Part shown: positions 47,001 through 57,977 of the stretch, piece after piece
How positions within the stretch are numbered: the first letter of the stretch is position 1
Layout of the letters: each line of letters begins with the position of its first letter
Source: Hyalella azteca
Lineage: Eukaryota > Arthropoda > Malacostraca > Amphipoda > Hyalellidae
Direction: 5' to 3'
DNA length: 64,000 nucleotides
Assembly (NCBI RefSeq): GCF_000764305.2
Contig: NW_025946074.1
Coordinates: 248,001 to 312,000, forward strand
The notes under the pieces: generated by a model
Told to the model about the DNA's origin: nothing
The model's input: only the letters and a program-made list of their open reading frames with translations
The model's database searches: none
Program-made: the position numbers and the translations under genes

Positions 47001-48427
47001 ATATAAAGCATCTTGTTTTCGGAAAAAATTATATTATTCTCAATCGATGAACTGGAATGTGAAAAATCCACGGATAATGTACCCAGGATTTAACTATCTT
47101 CTTGACCAACAAAAAAACGTAGCCTCGATCAAAAAGGACTTATACCCCATTATAACAGTTCATTCCCTAAATAAACAGCAATATTAATTGAGGCGTGATT
47201 ACTAACCGGTTGAAATGACGAGCGGCCGTCTCGTTGCTGCGGCTCTCCTGATCAACGGAAGGTTACACACGTCCCCGGACCCGATCTTAATGAAAGGCAC
47301 GTTCACTGCATCCAGGAAGTCCAATGAAGGCTAAAAAAATCAAAGATAATATAGGGAATGAAGGTAACAATGATGATCTGAATAATGAAGACGAAATTAT
47401 TGCCTATAATATAGCTTTGATGTGAGCGAGGGTTAATTACATCGGAAGCTACACGAGATGGAGTGGAACAGAAATAATGGTTGGCAATTCAGCAGTTTCA
47501 AACATAATTAACTTCTTCTTGGTGATCATACATGAAATTTTGAAATGTGATTAGTTTACTTTAAAAATCAAATTGCACAGTCGTGAGACTGATATTTACT
47601 TCAGGAGACGTCAAAGTCTCTGCTCAGTAGATAAACTATACGGAATTTAATTTAATGTGAAAAACTACGATAAAATTTAATAGAAAATTAAATAAAAATT
47701 CAATCGATGATACTCAAAATAATTAAATGAAAAAAAACAGACATATTCACACGATCTCAGTATCAATGTCGATATTGAAATATGAATTAACAATTGACGT
47801 ACCGCATCCATGGCAGACGCAGTGAGAGGCATGTTAATTGACGTCGCATAGTCTTGTATTTCTCTGAACTGCTGCTCGGAGAGCTCGAGTTTCTGCTTAT
47901 GTTCTCCGTAAGTTGGGCCGAGAGCGTGTGGACCTTCGTATGGCCGGTCCAGAGCTGCCTGGGTGAACTTCGATGACAAGCAAGATTTTTGTAGCTTTAC
48001 ACAGTCCGCCCCACTTTCCTGTTAGAGATATCAGAGACGTAACAACATCCAATTTATTTATTTATTTATCTGATGAACTTTCAATAATTCAATTTAATTA
48101 ACGAGGATCATCGCAATACATTTTTTGCAAATGACAGCACAATAATTTCACACAGCGATCCAGTGAGCAGCATTAAACTGATCAGAATATAATGAATACA
48201 TTATAAATGTAAAAAAAACAGTGTTCAATTACAACGATTAATGAAATTCCATAGCAATTTATTTGTAAAAATTGTCATCTCAGAGCATTTATGAGCACCT
48301 TGGCCTTTCTGACGAGAGTCTTAGCTGTCTCCACACAGCCCTGATGATTCTGTCCGATTTCTGCGATGATGAAGCAAGGCTGTCCTTCTCCGATATACCT
48401 TCCGGGCACCAACTCTAGTGGCTCCAT
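43911..48427 (-). CDS. NANS: N-acetylneuraminate-9-phosphate (sialic acid) synthase
   Basis: It condenses phosphoenolpyruvate with N-acetylmannosamine-6-phosphate to give sialic acid 9-phosphate in the cytosol. Seven coding exons in minus-strand order: 48427-48299, 48018-47803, 47330-47207, 46637-46489, 45728-45645, 44579-44409 and 44096-43911. All splice phases agree and the product is about 352 residues, close to the ~359 of the human enzyme. It begins MEPLELVPGRYIGEGQPCFI and has the NeuB-type motifs FIIAEIGQNHQG, SGADCVKLQKS, VPFIKIGSGD, LLQCTSSYPTP, IGYSGHEEG and LERHVTLSKDQQGSDH; the two His in GHE and ERH match the metal ligands known for NeuB. A C-terminal SAF (antifreeze-like) domain follows: LGKSVVAARDLPSGHILTEE. 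No residue or motif appears lost. The 5' UTR begins beyond an intron. Confidence 0.97.
44409..44579 (-). CDS. NANS: NANS coding exon 6
   Basis: Acceptor TTTCTAG, donor GTAAGG, 57 codons starting VLERHVTLSKDQQGSDHRCS. Its acceptor edge is repeated upstream in the intron. Confidence 0.97.
44545..45050 (-). repeat. Tandem copies of NANS exon 6 acceptor edge, 5 copies
   Basis: CTTGCTCAGCGTTACGTGAC (plus strand) and variants occur at about 44550, 44661, 44779, 44890 and 44997, each followed by a TAGAACCTAGAAAATATTA-like segment. The first is the real exon start and acceptor; the others are intronic and diverged. Period 106-118 bp. Confidence 0.93.
45645..45728 (-). CDS. NANS: NANS coding exon 5
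   Basis: Acceptor TTGGCAG, donor GTACCT, exactly 28 codons: VFPRAHIGYSGHEEGIYISV and AAAARGAR. It contains one metal-ligand His. Confidence 0.95.
46489..46637 (-). CDS. NANS: NANS coding exon 4
   Basis: Acceptor ATTACAG, donor GTAATT. It encodes GMSDFDWVRTVYQDL, LVLLQCTSSYPTP and LRVLDTYAQ. Confidence 0.97.
47207..47330 (-). CDS. NANS: NANS coding exon 3
   Basis: Acceptor TTTTTTAG, donor G|GTTAGT. It encodes PSLDFLDAVNVPFIKIGSGD and RRPLVISTG. Confidence 0.97.
47803..48018 (-). CDS. NANS: NANS coding exon 2
   Basis: Acceptor TAACAG, donor GTACGT, 72 codons, phase 0. ESGADCVKLQKS and LTASAMDA are the diagnostic parts. Confidence 0.97.
48299..48427 (-). CDS. NANS: NANS coding exon 1
   Basis: ATG at 48427, 43 codons to KAK with donor GTGCTC. 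The exon extends 5' as UTR to about 48443, preceded by an acceptor TTCCAG, so at least one upstream non-coding exon is expected. Confidence 0.95.
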
Positions 48428-48710
48428 ATTGCTATGGTCACACCTGGAATTATTGTGAAGAATAATATTCAATATCACTGGTTCCCTCAAAAATATACCT
48501 TCGCTACTTCAACTCCAGTGGCTCAATATTGCTATGGTTGCACCTGGAATTATTTTGAAGAATAATGTTTCATTAATTCTATATCAATAACACTCTAGAC
48601 GGTAGACTTCACAGACACCAACTCTAATGGCCCAGGCTCCTTAATGATATGGTCACTCCTGGAGTTATTGAGACGTATAATATTTAATTATTTCAACATT
48701 ATTGTGACGC
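48405..48710 (-). repeat. Tandem copies of NANS exon 1 5' edge, 3 copies
   Basis: CACCAACTCTAGTGGCTCCA, then TATTGCTATGGTCACACCTGG (plus strand) recurs at about 48410, 48510 and 48622, with a GGAATTATTGTGAAGAATAAT tail. The first is the real start-codon exon edge. In the second the start-codon position reads CAATAT with no ATG at the same place. Confidence 0.9.
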
Positions 48711-48714
48711 ATAA

Positions 48715-49755
48715 TATTTAATTATTGTTTTAACTTTAATTTAATTTTAAATTCTAAATTGAGTACCTCAGCGGGACTAAATCTTTCGACAAATTCATAA
48801 CGCGGCCACTGCTAAAAATTAACGATTATTTTTGCTAACCTACTACGAAATATGGTGTGTGAGTTCTTACCAACTTTGAGTTCGTTTGAATAATTCAGAA
48901 GAGTCGGCAATTCTTTTTGTTTTATTGGGAGCAGTTTAAAGGTAGGTCAAAGAGGTAAAAATTGTCTTGTTTTGACGTTATTTTTACGACGACGATAAAT
49001 TATTTTTATGACGACGATTATCAAATTCAATAAATGCTACCTTGTACCAAGACTGTTTTCCATCACCGCTCTTGCACTTGACTGGGCTCGGTTTGCTTAC
49101 TTTGTCTCGGCAGTTTTCACACAGAAACTTTTTCACTTTATAATTAACAGAGTTATTATTTATCTCGTGCAATATTTTCCACGTTCAGAACCACGTCGCT
49201 AAAATACCGAAGTATCATGACATTAGCAGCGGCGTTAGCAAATGAGAAATTTCAGTAAGTGAAATTCAACACCAGAGGAATCCTGCGAGGCACTGCGTCT
49301 GGCGAGGGGATCCTACTCTAAATGACTGATGGTGTGTTTACATCCTAGTGCGCATGTCAAAGCCGGTGTGTCAAAACACAATAAAACTTCATCCATCTCA
49401 ATTTCAGTGTAAAGGTTACACTGGAAACTCGATACGAATGGTAAATTAATCATTTCATAAAATTAGAATCATTTTATTTCATGCTTAATTATTTATAAGA
49501 AAGTTTTGACAAATCTATCTGAGCTCTGAGGTGATGTTGTCTGCAAGGCTTGAGCTGCTGCCGATCGTTACACGGCTGTTAGTTCGCAACTCGGCCGCAG
49601 TTCAGCCACTGGCGCTGCTCTCGCCAGAGCTCGCCTGTTTCTGAGTCATGTTCATACAGTCTTTGCGCGCAGACTCTGGTTTCTGTCAGAGTTTTCACTG
49701 ATTATATCGATCAAAGATGAAATAAAGTACGAAAACAGTGACGCAAAATAAAGAC
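48715..49755. other. Region upstream of NANS, no exon identified
   Basis: It probably contains the NANS 5' non-coding exon and promoter. The segment 49500-49640 is more G+C-rich than its surroundings (with GAGCTC, CGGCCG and similar), and is the best promoter candidate, but nothing decides this. Confidence 0.3.
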
Positions 49756-49759
49756 CGTT

Positions 49760-49885
49760 AAGAAGGCATTGCAATGGAGCACCGGTTTTTAATTTTAATA
49801 TTTGAGCGTTCATATCATCGCACGTATACGATGCACCTGCTTTGAAACTCGAAATTCTGTAAATCATCCGCCCATCGTTCACTAA
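49760..49885 (-). repeat. Dispersed ~115-bp repeat, copy A
   Basis: AATGGAGCACCGGTTTTTAA and CGCACGTATACGATGCACCT match 52000-52110 with only a few differences over about 115 bp. The minus strand reads RISSFKAGASYTCD.MNAQI in both copies. Confidence 0.9.
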
Positions 49886-49889
49886 TTCG

Positions 49890-51120
49890 TAATGAGTGAT
49901 TAATATACGAAAATTTCTGAATTGTGAGTGATGCGTTGAATAAAAGTTTATGGATTATGTTTATATTAAATGTCGCTCAAACATCGTGTTTGTATGTGCA
50001 GTGACCAGCTAGCCAACACCCACTTGACATACAATACGATGACGTATTTAATATGATCACTGCAGTAATAACGAAGTTTTAAGCAGTTCATGCAAATTAT
50101 ATAACTCCATACTGAACCTCACGAAACCTATATTTTATATATTTTTATATATAAATATTTATATATTTTAAATTTTCTCCACGAGAAGCCTAAATTTTAC
50201 CGTGATGAAAAATTTCGTTTCCCGTGAGTGTGAAATTTAAGTAAAATTGAATGGATTTTGTATTCAAAATTTCATCTGAAATCTAGTGTGTTGAAACAGT
50301 TAACAGGGGACTAAAATTCAACATCTTCAATTAAAAAACTCTAAAACTTTTCGCATATTTATGTATAATGTTTAAATCCACGTATTGCTCTTGCAGGTCA
50401 GTTTTCTTGTTATTAATTTCCAGAAAGTCAGTAAACTAAAGTGCCGGACTGATAATTTTAAGCAGATTTAAAGCTCAGCTCTTCGTTCGCCTTTAACCAC
50501 TTCAAGAAAAAGGTAAGTCGCCTGTCTACTTACGAACTACTTTTAAAATTAATTTGTCGATAGCTTTTAATTTTATTTACATTATTTTATTTTATATGAG
50601 TCAATAAAATATCTACCTTAATTAGATATTTCTCAACCATATAAATTTAAAAGGCGCGATGCTCACGTGGTTCGAACTCTATAAGGAATTCATGGTAGAA
50701 CCTAACGATTTCTCTTACCTAGGTTAAAAGATAAATCCTACACTTTGAGTATCGTGTTAGAAGCGAAACATGTTTACTTCGTGCGCACTTCGTCGATATT
50801 TATTTTATAATTTTAGCCTCAATATTTCATTTACTGAGGCTAAAAGTCACAATTGCTATTAAAAATACACTCAGATTATCTTTTATCTACATCCTCATTT
50901 AAAATCGGCCTTTACATTCTGTACACCAGCATTTTTATACACCATCATTATATTAATACCATAATTTCATCTAAACCTTTAATTTTGATCGTAATTTTAT
51001 ATATAATTTCATTTCAACTTGATACTCAGCGATCTATAATTAAACATTGTTAGCAATCCCGTGATGCTTCAGCTCTTTTAAAATATCTCTGAGTCATTAA
51101 TTAAAGGTACACTAGATTAT
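49890..51120. other. No recognised gene
   Basis: A+T-rich. A GGTTCGAACTC at about 50668 resembles a Pol III B box but has no matching A box. Confidence 0.4.
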
Positions 51121-51539
51121 ACGCATCGTTACCTGGGTAACTCAAGCTGATACCCAGGCTTACCCGTAGTTAAGGGCAACATGGGGCAGCGTGCCCCCCC
51201 CCTTTTTTTAAACTACATTTTTGATGAAGTTTTAATTGATACGAGCTGCTTCTTTGTTTTGTTTAAAGGTACAACTAATGAGGAATGTATGATGTGAATT
51301 AGACGCCTATAGAGTTATTCACTTTTTAATGAAACACTATTTTGTAAAAAGTGTCAAAATGGGCCCAGTGCCCCACCCCGGGGGCAATGGAACCCTAGGC
51401 TTGGGGCAAAGCGCCCACCCCTGGTCCCTTTACCACAATTGCATATTTTTCGTTTAAAAATGATAAAACAACACTATAGAGTTAAAAATAAGATAAATGT
51501 AATAAAAAAAAGACATTTATTCATTTATTAACAACTCAA

Positions 51540-51730
51540 AAAATCATATCCTTAGTTTGAAAAAAATATACTCTTGGCTTAAAAAATCTATCACTGACGT
51601 GAAGAAAAATATTTCATTGACATAAAAATATACATATATCCTTGACATGAAAAATATATCCTTGCGATAAAAAATTCGTCCTTGACATGAAAAAATGTAT
51701 CCATGACTAGAAAAAATATATTTAGTTGGT
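51540..51730. repeat. ~30-bp repeat inside the transposon
   Basis: ATATCCTTGACATGAAAAA and variants recur six to seven times. Confidence 0.85.
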
Positions 51731-51999
51731 CAGAAAAAAATTCGTTCCAGTTTCGTCCATAATCCAGATATTATGTGCAGAGAATTCGCACCTAATCGTG
51801 ATTTCAGCCAACACCATAAAAAGTCATCAACTTTTGGCTCATTGGTGTTGACTGAAATCAACTTTTGGCAAGGCAAGAGTCAATATCTCGATGAGGGGGT
51901 CATAAATACGCATAATTAGAAACTAAACCTGCTGCCTTGAGGCGGCAAATCAAAAACTCATGCAATATGAAATGTAATTTGTAATTCAAAAAGCTAGTC

Positions 52000-52112
52000 A
52001 ATGGAGCACCGGTTTTTAATTTTACTATTTGAGCGTTCATAGCATCGCACGTATACGATGCACCTGCTTTGAAACTCGAAATTCTGTAAATCAGCCGCCC
52101 ATCGATCATTAG
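52000..52112 (-). repeat. Dispersed ~115-bp repeat, copy B (inside transposon)
   Basis: Close copy of 49760-49885. Being inside the 1.4-kb element suggests that copy A is either a fragment of a related element or the source of captured DNA. Confidence 0.9.
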
Positions 52113-52594
52113 ATTTGTCCATATAGATCATTAGATTTGTCGTTGAGACAAATCTAATGATCTATATACACAAGACTTCACCATGGGCGCTTTGCCCCGT
52201 GACAGGCGTGGGCCCGTTGCCCCACTAGGTATCATTTCAATTTATATCGGGTCAAAATTTTATATTAAAAGCTAATACTCTAAACTTGATCTCAAAATTA
52301 TTCCTATAAATATTAATTTTAAAATATAATTCACAGTACTTTCAAAAGCTTCATCTACAGTAACCAAAAACAGTTTTATTTAGCAGCAAAAAAATTTTCA
52401 TCTAGGCTAAAACAGTAATTCACAAATAGCTTAATACCGCAAACACTTAGCAAAACGTTAATCCGTACACTTCATCCCAGTGAAACTGTCGACCGGCGGT
52501 AGAGAACACGGACCAATATCTGCCATACTTAGCGAGAAACCCGCTATGGGCCCATGACCCGCAGTGCATGGCTCGCTGCCCCATGTTACCCTAC

Positions 52595-52745
52595 TTACTC
52601 GCATACTGAAAGTTACCAAGATTAACTCGAGCTGATACTCGGAGTTACCTTAAAGTTACTCAAGCTGATGCTCAGAAATGCTAAGAGTTATTCAAGCTGA
52701 AAACCGGAAATATTCGTCGTTACTCGCGCTGATACAAAGCGTTAC
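52595..52745. repeat. Tandem array split by the transposon (right side)
   Basis: GTTACTCAAGCTGATACTCGG-like units recur five times here and also occur on the left flank at 51130-51172 (GTAACTCAAGCTGATACCCAG). The transposon therefore landed within an existing array. Confidence 0.8.
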
Positions 52746-52759
52746 TTACCCATAGCCGC

Positions 52760-55700
52760 GCGATTGCTCCTAATTATATTTCCTGTCCTAATACAATAAT
52801 ATAATCATATTGAATCATATTATTATTATTGAATCATATTTCCATGTCGTAATGCAATTAATGATACGTAATATTTCCTTGGACAGTTCCTTAAAAAAAT
52901 TATTTGTCCACCAATTTCTCAAAGATTGGATAAACATCCTAGTCATCGGATGAAAAGTTTGCAGATACGCGAAGTTTACCCGCTGAGTCTCGAGGAGTGT
53001 TACATTTTAGAGTGCAGATGGAATATAGCAGAAGCCTTTTATAATTCGTAGGGTAGGTTGTGAAGCAGGTAAGGCATTTCATTGAATATCGATAGTCATT
53101 CTCTTTTTGGACCCAATTAAAAAAATTCACACTTCATGCAAACACTGATCGTGAGAACCTATGAACAAATAAATCCATATTAAACGAGATATTTTTTCTT
53201 GTTGTGAGTGTAAATTTTGTTTAAAGGAGTATAGAGAATCTCTCATTTTATAAGATAAAAAAGGAGATCTAAATTATGCTACTTTAATAATTTATTTAGC
53301 AACTGTTGAACATTATGTATTTTCTAAATTTTCTAAAATAACATAGTTGTGGGCTCATATGTTTTTTTATATTCTATTAGAAAGTTTTTGTATGGTACAC
53401 TGATATATTTTATTTTCACAATGTTCCACAATGTCGTTGATAACTTGATGGATGGATTTTAGGATTTTATCTGCCTCTAAACTTTCTCTTCCTTCTCATA
53501 ATTCTCACACATTGATTTTATTTGCAATTCTAAACAATTTTCTTCGAATTAAGAAAACCCAAAACGTGTCCGGCTGTCCTAAAATTATTATGACCAGCGA
53601 ACTCATGTTGAATGTTTACTGATATATAGAAATATTTTAATTTCTGCGTCGAATATACTTTAGATATATGAGAAAAATATTACGTTTCAGAAGACAACTC
53701 GCATTCATTCAGAGTAGTTACGTGTGTACATTTTAAATTTATTATGGGATATTGCCGAGGCCTTATATAATTTAATAGTTCTTTAATGATCAAATGTAAC
53801 GCTGAACATTGCGACGTGATTGGGTGTGAGAGCAATTCCAAGTCTCCAAGATACTCGGTTCCACCTCTGTTGATTCGAATATAAAGATTTTGGAATCGCT
53901 GCATATTTATAAACTGAGACCTTGTCTTATTAATGCGTATAGTTCTAAGCCACTTTAAATTCTGAATCATCAGGGTTTTTTGTTCAGTTGCCGTTTTCTT
54001 GTTACTTAGATTTTAATTTTTTTTTTACTTATATTTTCACTGGACGACTGCTTTTATGTTCATAGAATTTTTTGAACTAATGATGGAGCCGCTTGGGGCA
54101 GGTCTGTGAGTTGTTTTCAATGGAGTATTGAATATACTTTCCCCTTACTTCTAAATTCTTGGTGAACTTCCGAAGCAAACTACCGACTAGAGTATTCATT
54201 ATAAACAAAATGATGATGGAATTATCAACCCTTAAGTTAACTTTTTAGAAAGAGAACACCCATTTAATAGCCTTATGACTGCATAGTTCATCATTTTCGA
54301 TTTATTGTGCATGGTCAGAAATAAATTTCATGCAAATTAGTAATAACTACAATTACATATATATTATATTCGGAGCACTTTCGTTCAAGGTTGTGGGGAA
54401 GTGATTTAAAAGTGAAGAAAGAAAGCGATTTATTCTCGATAAATCATGTACTTGATGCTTATTTATATGAACATTTATAAAACTGTTGGAAAAGTATCAC
54501 ATCATAATTTGCCAGTACGTCTTCCACAAAAATCTTGCATTCTACATTTTCTAAATTTGCATTTTAGAGAAACACGAAAATCAAAACAATCTTTACACTA
54601 ATGAAAAGTAATGTAATTCATTCATTAGTTGAGTAATATACGTATCGTGATATATATTGGGATATTTCAACATGTTTCCGAGCCAATCAAGTTTCAACCT
54701 TATTTTTCTAAACATAAGTAGACATTTTACTCAATTCTGAATAAAATACGTGTTCGCAACTTATGATTGTAGGTTACGTGTTAGCAAATTATCCTAGAAG
54801 TGTTCGCAACTTATCCCTTATCCACGTATCCTAGAAGGATACGTGTTCGCGACTTATGTTGATGGCTGCGATGGTGAGAGTTTATTCATTATTTATGTCC
54901 CTTACCTTCAGCAGCTGTGCATCCATAAAAAAATCAAGAGTTAGGTAAAGTCGGCATGTTTTCCTTCAAGTGAAAGCTCATCATAATTATGGCAGACCGT
55001 ATCGTTCGACTCCCTTGCATCGCTGGAATGCCGCCTTGCAACGTCAATATAACAGCCAATTTCTATCTATCATTGTCCAAAACCGAAGTGGCATTGCTGA
55101 CTTAGATCCGTCTCAGGTTCTGAGCCGGTCCAGTTGCGTACCATGACGGACATGGGGAACTGATAGTTCCAGTCGCAGCTACTGTTGGTGCCTTGAGGGC
55201 GCGAAGTGCAGAGTACTTCTCTGCCTTGCTTTTACTTTGCTGTGGTTCGTCGGCTCGTAGTAAGTGAGATTCCATAAAAATTTGTGATGAACGTTGCATT
55301 TTCATGCCGTTACTTCTCATCAGCGTTTCTCCGTAAACAGTATTCTGTTGCGAATCAGGCACTCGTCGACAATAATTAGAAGTCATTTAATGTGATGTTG
55401 ACTTCACTTCAACATCCTGCTTTATCATAATTACTGGAAGGTCTCGACAGGGCAGGCTACCGCAAGTCTTGCAATTACCGAGCACAAAAATAGAACGAGT
55501 TAGTCGCTCTCTGGAGTCTGAGGTGGGAGGATGTGCGCGTTGCAGCTCCGTAAGCGCTGCTACCTCGTGCGAGGAATCTGTGTGCTAAGCAATGACTTGA
55601 TTAATTAATTAACTGGGGAATTACTTTCTCTCATGCAAATCTCCGGCAGTCTACAAGTGTTTTGGCTTAAATTATCTTATTTAAATTTATTCCATTTATA

Positions 55701-56520
55701 TTAATTTCATCCATGTTTAAAATTCATATCGCTACATAAATAAGTTAAAGTACGTACATATACTTATCCCTCCGCAACCGGGGCTATGTGGGTTCTAGTC
55801 AAAAAATGTACCTATATAAACGACACAAAGACGCTGTTAATACTAATGCCATTCAAGCAGCAATTTGTGGACAGACTACACAGTTTCTATACCAAATTTT
55901 CTACTGAAATGAAAACGTTGAGTATATTGAAAGTTTGCAACCAATTATAATGTAAATTAATGGTGCAATATTCTTAGTAATCGTACTTTATTCACAGTCT
56001 ATGTATTTATTTTGTATTGATTTTCAGTACCATTTAAATACACACATATCGTAAAACTGTCGGTAAAATTTGACAATGTTAAATTTAATTCTGCTATTGA
56101 GATATCATTTGTGTAAACAATTTGCAGTCAAATTACTACACTCAACTACTTCGAATTACTTCACACTTTAGCAACCTAAAAATTTGGCAATGAAAAGTCC
56201 ACTAGACAAATTGAATAAAGTGATATTTTCTTGACAATTGTTGGCCTCGATTATGTTGGATTAACTTCATGCATTTTTAAGAAAAAAAGTACGTACAAAA
56301 TTATCATTTGATGTTGCTTGATTCCATGGAAATGTCTGATATTTTCGCAGCAAGTGATGTCGTCTGAGCGTTAATTATTTTAATTAGTTAAGTTCAGCTT
56401 CTATGTAAAAGTTAACTTTCTTTTAGCCTCCTCCTTCTCGTCAGACAGCCCAGCTACATTCCACCTTCGTAGACGCGTAAGCCAAGAAACACGAGACATG
56501 TTTAATGTGCAGCGTAGAAT
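52760..56520. other. No recognised gene; two weak minus-strand frames
   Basis: Minus-strand frames at 53680-53970 (LKWLRTIRINKT, YIRPRQYPIINLKC) and 52939-53130 (YKRLLLYSICTLKC) have Leu/Ile spacing somewhat like leucine-rich repeats and could be a decayed gene of that type; I cannot support it. The region 55100-55600 is more G+C-rich, without identifiable product. Confidence 0.3.
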
Positions 56521-56529
56521 TTATGTGGC

Positions 56530-56752
56530 TTGATTATAATAATAACAATAATAGCGGTGTCAGCATTTTTTTTATTAAGCCGTAGACATATCGCTTATTC
56601 TTAACATCGCAGAACATTAACAGCTTGTTGCGGTCTCGAACACGAAACTCACTCGCCGATTTGACCAGAAACTGGCGCGCAGAGCTAGGATCGAACCCGC
56701 ACCTCTCTGTAACAATTCTGATTCCACTAACCACTGGGCTACCCTGCCCAGA
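56530..56752 (-). mobile_element. tRNA-derived SINE
   Basis: Minus-strand head GGGCAGGGTAGCCCAGTGGT contains an exact Pol III A box (TAGCCCAGTGG, 56741-56731). The B box GGGTTCGATCC lies at 56698-56688, about 32 bp on, as in a tRNA gene. A non-tRNA body follows and it ends in an A-rich tail with short ATT/TTA repeats. The head cannot fold as a good tRNA through the 3' arm, so it is a SINE, not a tRNA gene. Confidence 0.82.
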
Positions 56753-57579
56753 CGTTTGAAAGCACACAGGAAAGCGAAGGATTGATAATACGTAAAAGAA
56801 ATATGTTCGTAGAAATGACGCACTAATACGTGAAGCGTACCATGGCCTTGTGCCAATAATCGTCATGAATCTGCCAAGAATGTGCGGCCAAAAATAAGAT
56901 TGTCTTCGGCAGCCAATATGCAGCCAGTGCACGTGACTGTCGCTGCATTCTTGACACTTGAGAAATACTTGACTTAATATCACGCGGTTGCCCCCAAGAA
57001 TGTTGCTTGTATATAAAATTTTTTCGTTGTGACTATAAGCAATATTCAAATTAATATTTGAAATTAATGTTCATGTGTAATTCGATTTCCAGGAAATTTC
57101 GCTGATGATTTCAATTAACCCGAAAGAACCGTAGCAGTTGGCTACCAAAATTAAAACTCGCACGTCAAAATTAAGGACTGTTTTCTATCTTCAAATTTGT
57201 TTTACAATAAACCACAATGTCTACTTTTTTCGATAAATCTTGTCATTATCATACAATTAGGCGCTCTCATTCAAGAGGTGCATGGAGAGACAGATTTCGA
57301 GACTATTTATTAATTATCAAATACTAATTTGATAAAAATATATTTTTATTTAGTTCATATCAGCAACTAGTTGATGGTAAAACAGTGTATTAGAGGATCA
57401 TAACTTGATTAGATAAGTAAGCTACGTGTTAAAAGTGTCACTCCGATTCGACCGCTCGTCTCTAGCCTGCAGCGTTGATAACGGATATTGTGGTCATGTA
57501 CATAGGCTATAACGCTAGTCTAATAATACCGGCAATCCTAACTTTCGCAAACGTAACTTTCGCACACCTTGTGTAAAGT

Positions 57580-57860
57580 TCGCTGTAATCTAGCGATCGT
57601 ACCATTGTACCATTGCATTAGTGTAACGTTTATATTAGTATAACATTTGCATTAGAGTGACTTGCGTATTAGTGAAACGTTAGCACTAGTGTAATGTTTA
57701 TATTAGTATAACATTTGCATTAGAGTGACTTTCGTATTAGTGAAACGTTTGCACTAGTGTAACGCTTGCGCTAGATTGAAGTTTGCACTAGTGTAACGTT
57801 TGCGCTAGATTGAAGTTTGCACTAGTGTAACGTTTGCACTGGCCTGATGTTCGCACTAGT
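57580..57860. repeat. ~30-bp degenerate repeat upstream of the 57.9-kb gene
   Basis: TAGTGTAACGTTTGCACTAG and TAGATTGAAGTTTGCAC units recur about nine times, ending roughly 115 bp before the start codon, so they lie in the promoter or 5' UTR. Confidence 0.88.
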
Positions 57861-57977
57861 CGAATGTTTCATTAGTGAGACAAGTTGATACGATAATTAA
57901 ATTAAATTTTTAGAGTATTGTGCTCATTTTGACGAATTGCACTCATGTTCCGAACTTTTCCCTTCAGTGAATTTAAA

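Larger units (their letters stand above)
51174..52591. mobile_element. 1.4-kb inverted-repeat DNA transposon, non-autonomous
   Basis: Ends GGGCAACATGGGGCAGCGTG (51174) and, inverted, GGGTAACATGGGGCAGCGAG (ending 52591), about 20 of 22 bases alike. Subterminal GGGGCAA.../GGGGCAAAGCGCCCA blocks at 51365-51425 and, inverted, at 52185-52235 extend the symmetry. The inside is A+T-rich with a ~30-bp repeat and no transposase. No clear target duplication: the left flank is TTAA, the right TACT. The superfamily is undecided. It sits inside a tandem array. Confidence 0.78.

Noticed and set aside
50650..50690. Pol III promoter at GGTTCGAACTC
   Set aside because: No A box at the right distance and no repeat-like structure.
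51174..52591. piggyBac assignment for the 1.4-kb element because of TTAA on its left
   Set aside because: The right flank is not TTAA and the ends begin GGG rather than CCC; class left open.
52939..53970. Decayed leucine-rich-repeat gene on the minus strand
   Set aside because: Only two short frames with suggestive Leu/Ile spacing; too little to support a family.
55102..55386. 94-codon minus-strand gene
   Set aside because: Low-complexity composition, no recognisable domain and no clear splice sites.
56660..56752. Functional tRNA gene
   Set aside because: A and B boxes are good but the sequence after the B box does not close an acceptor stem, and an A-rich tailed body follows; it is a SINE.
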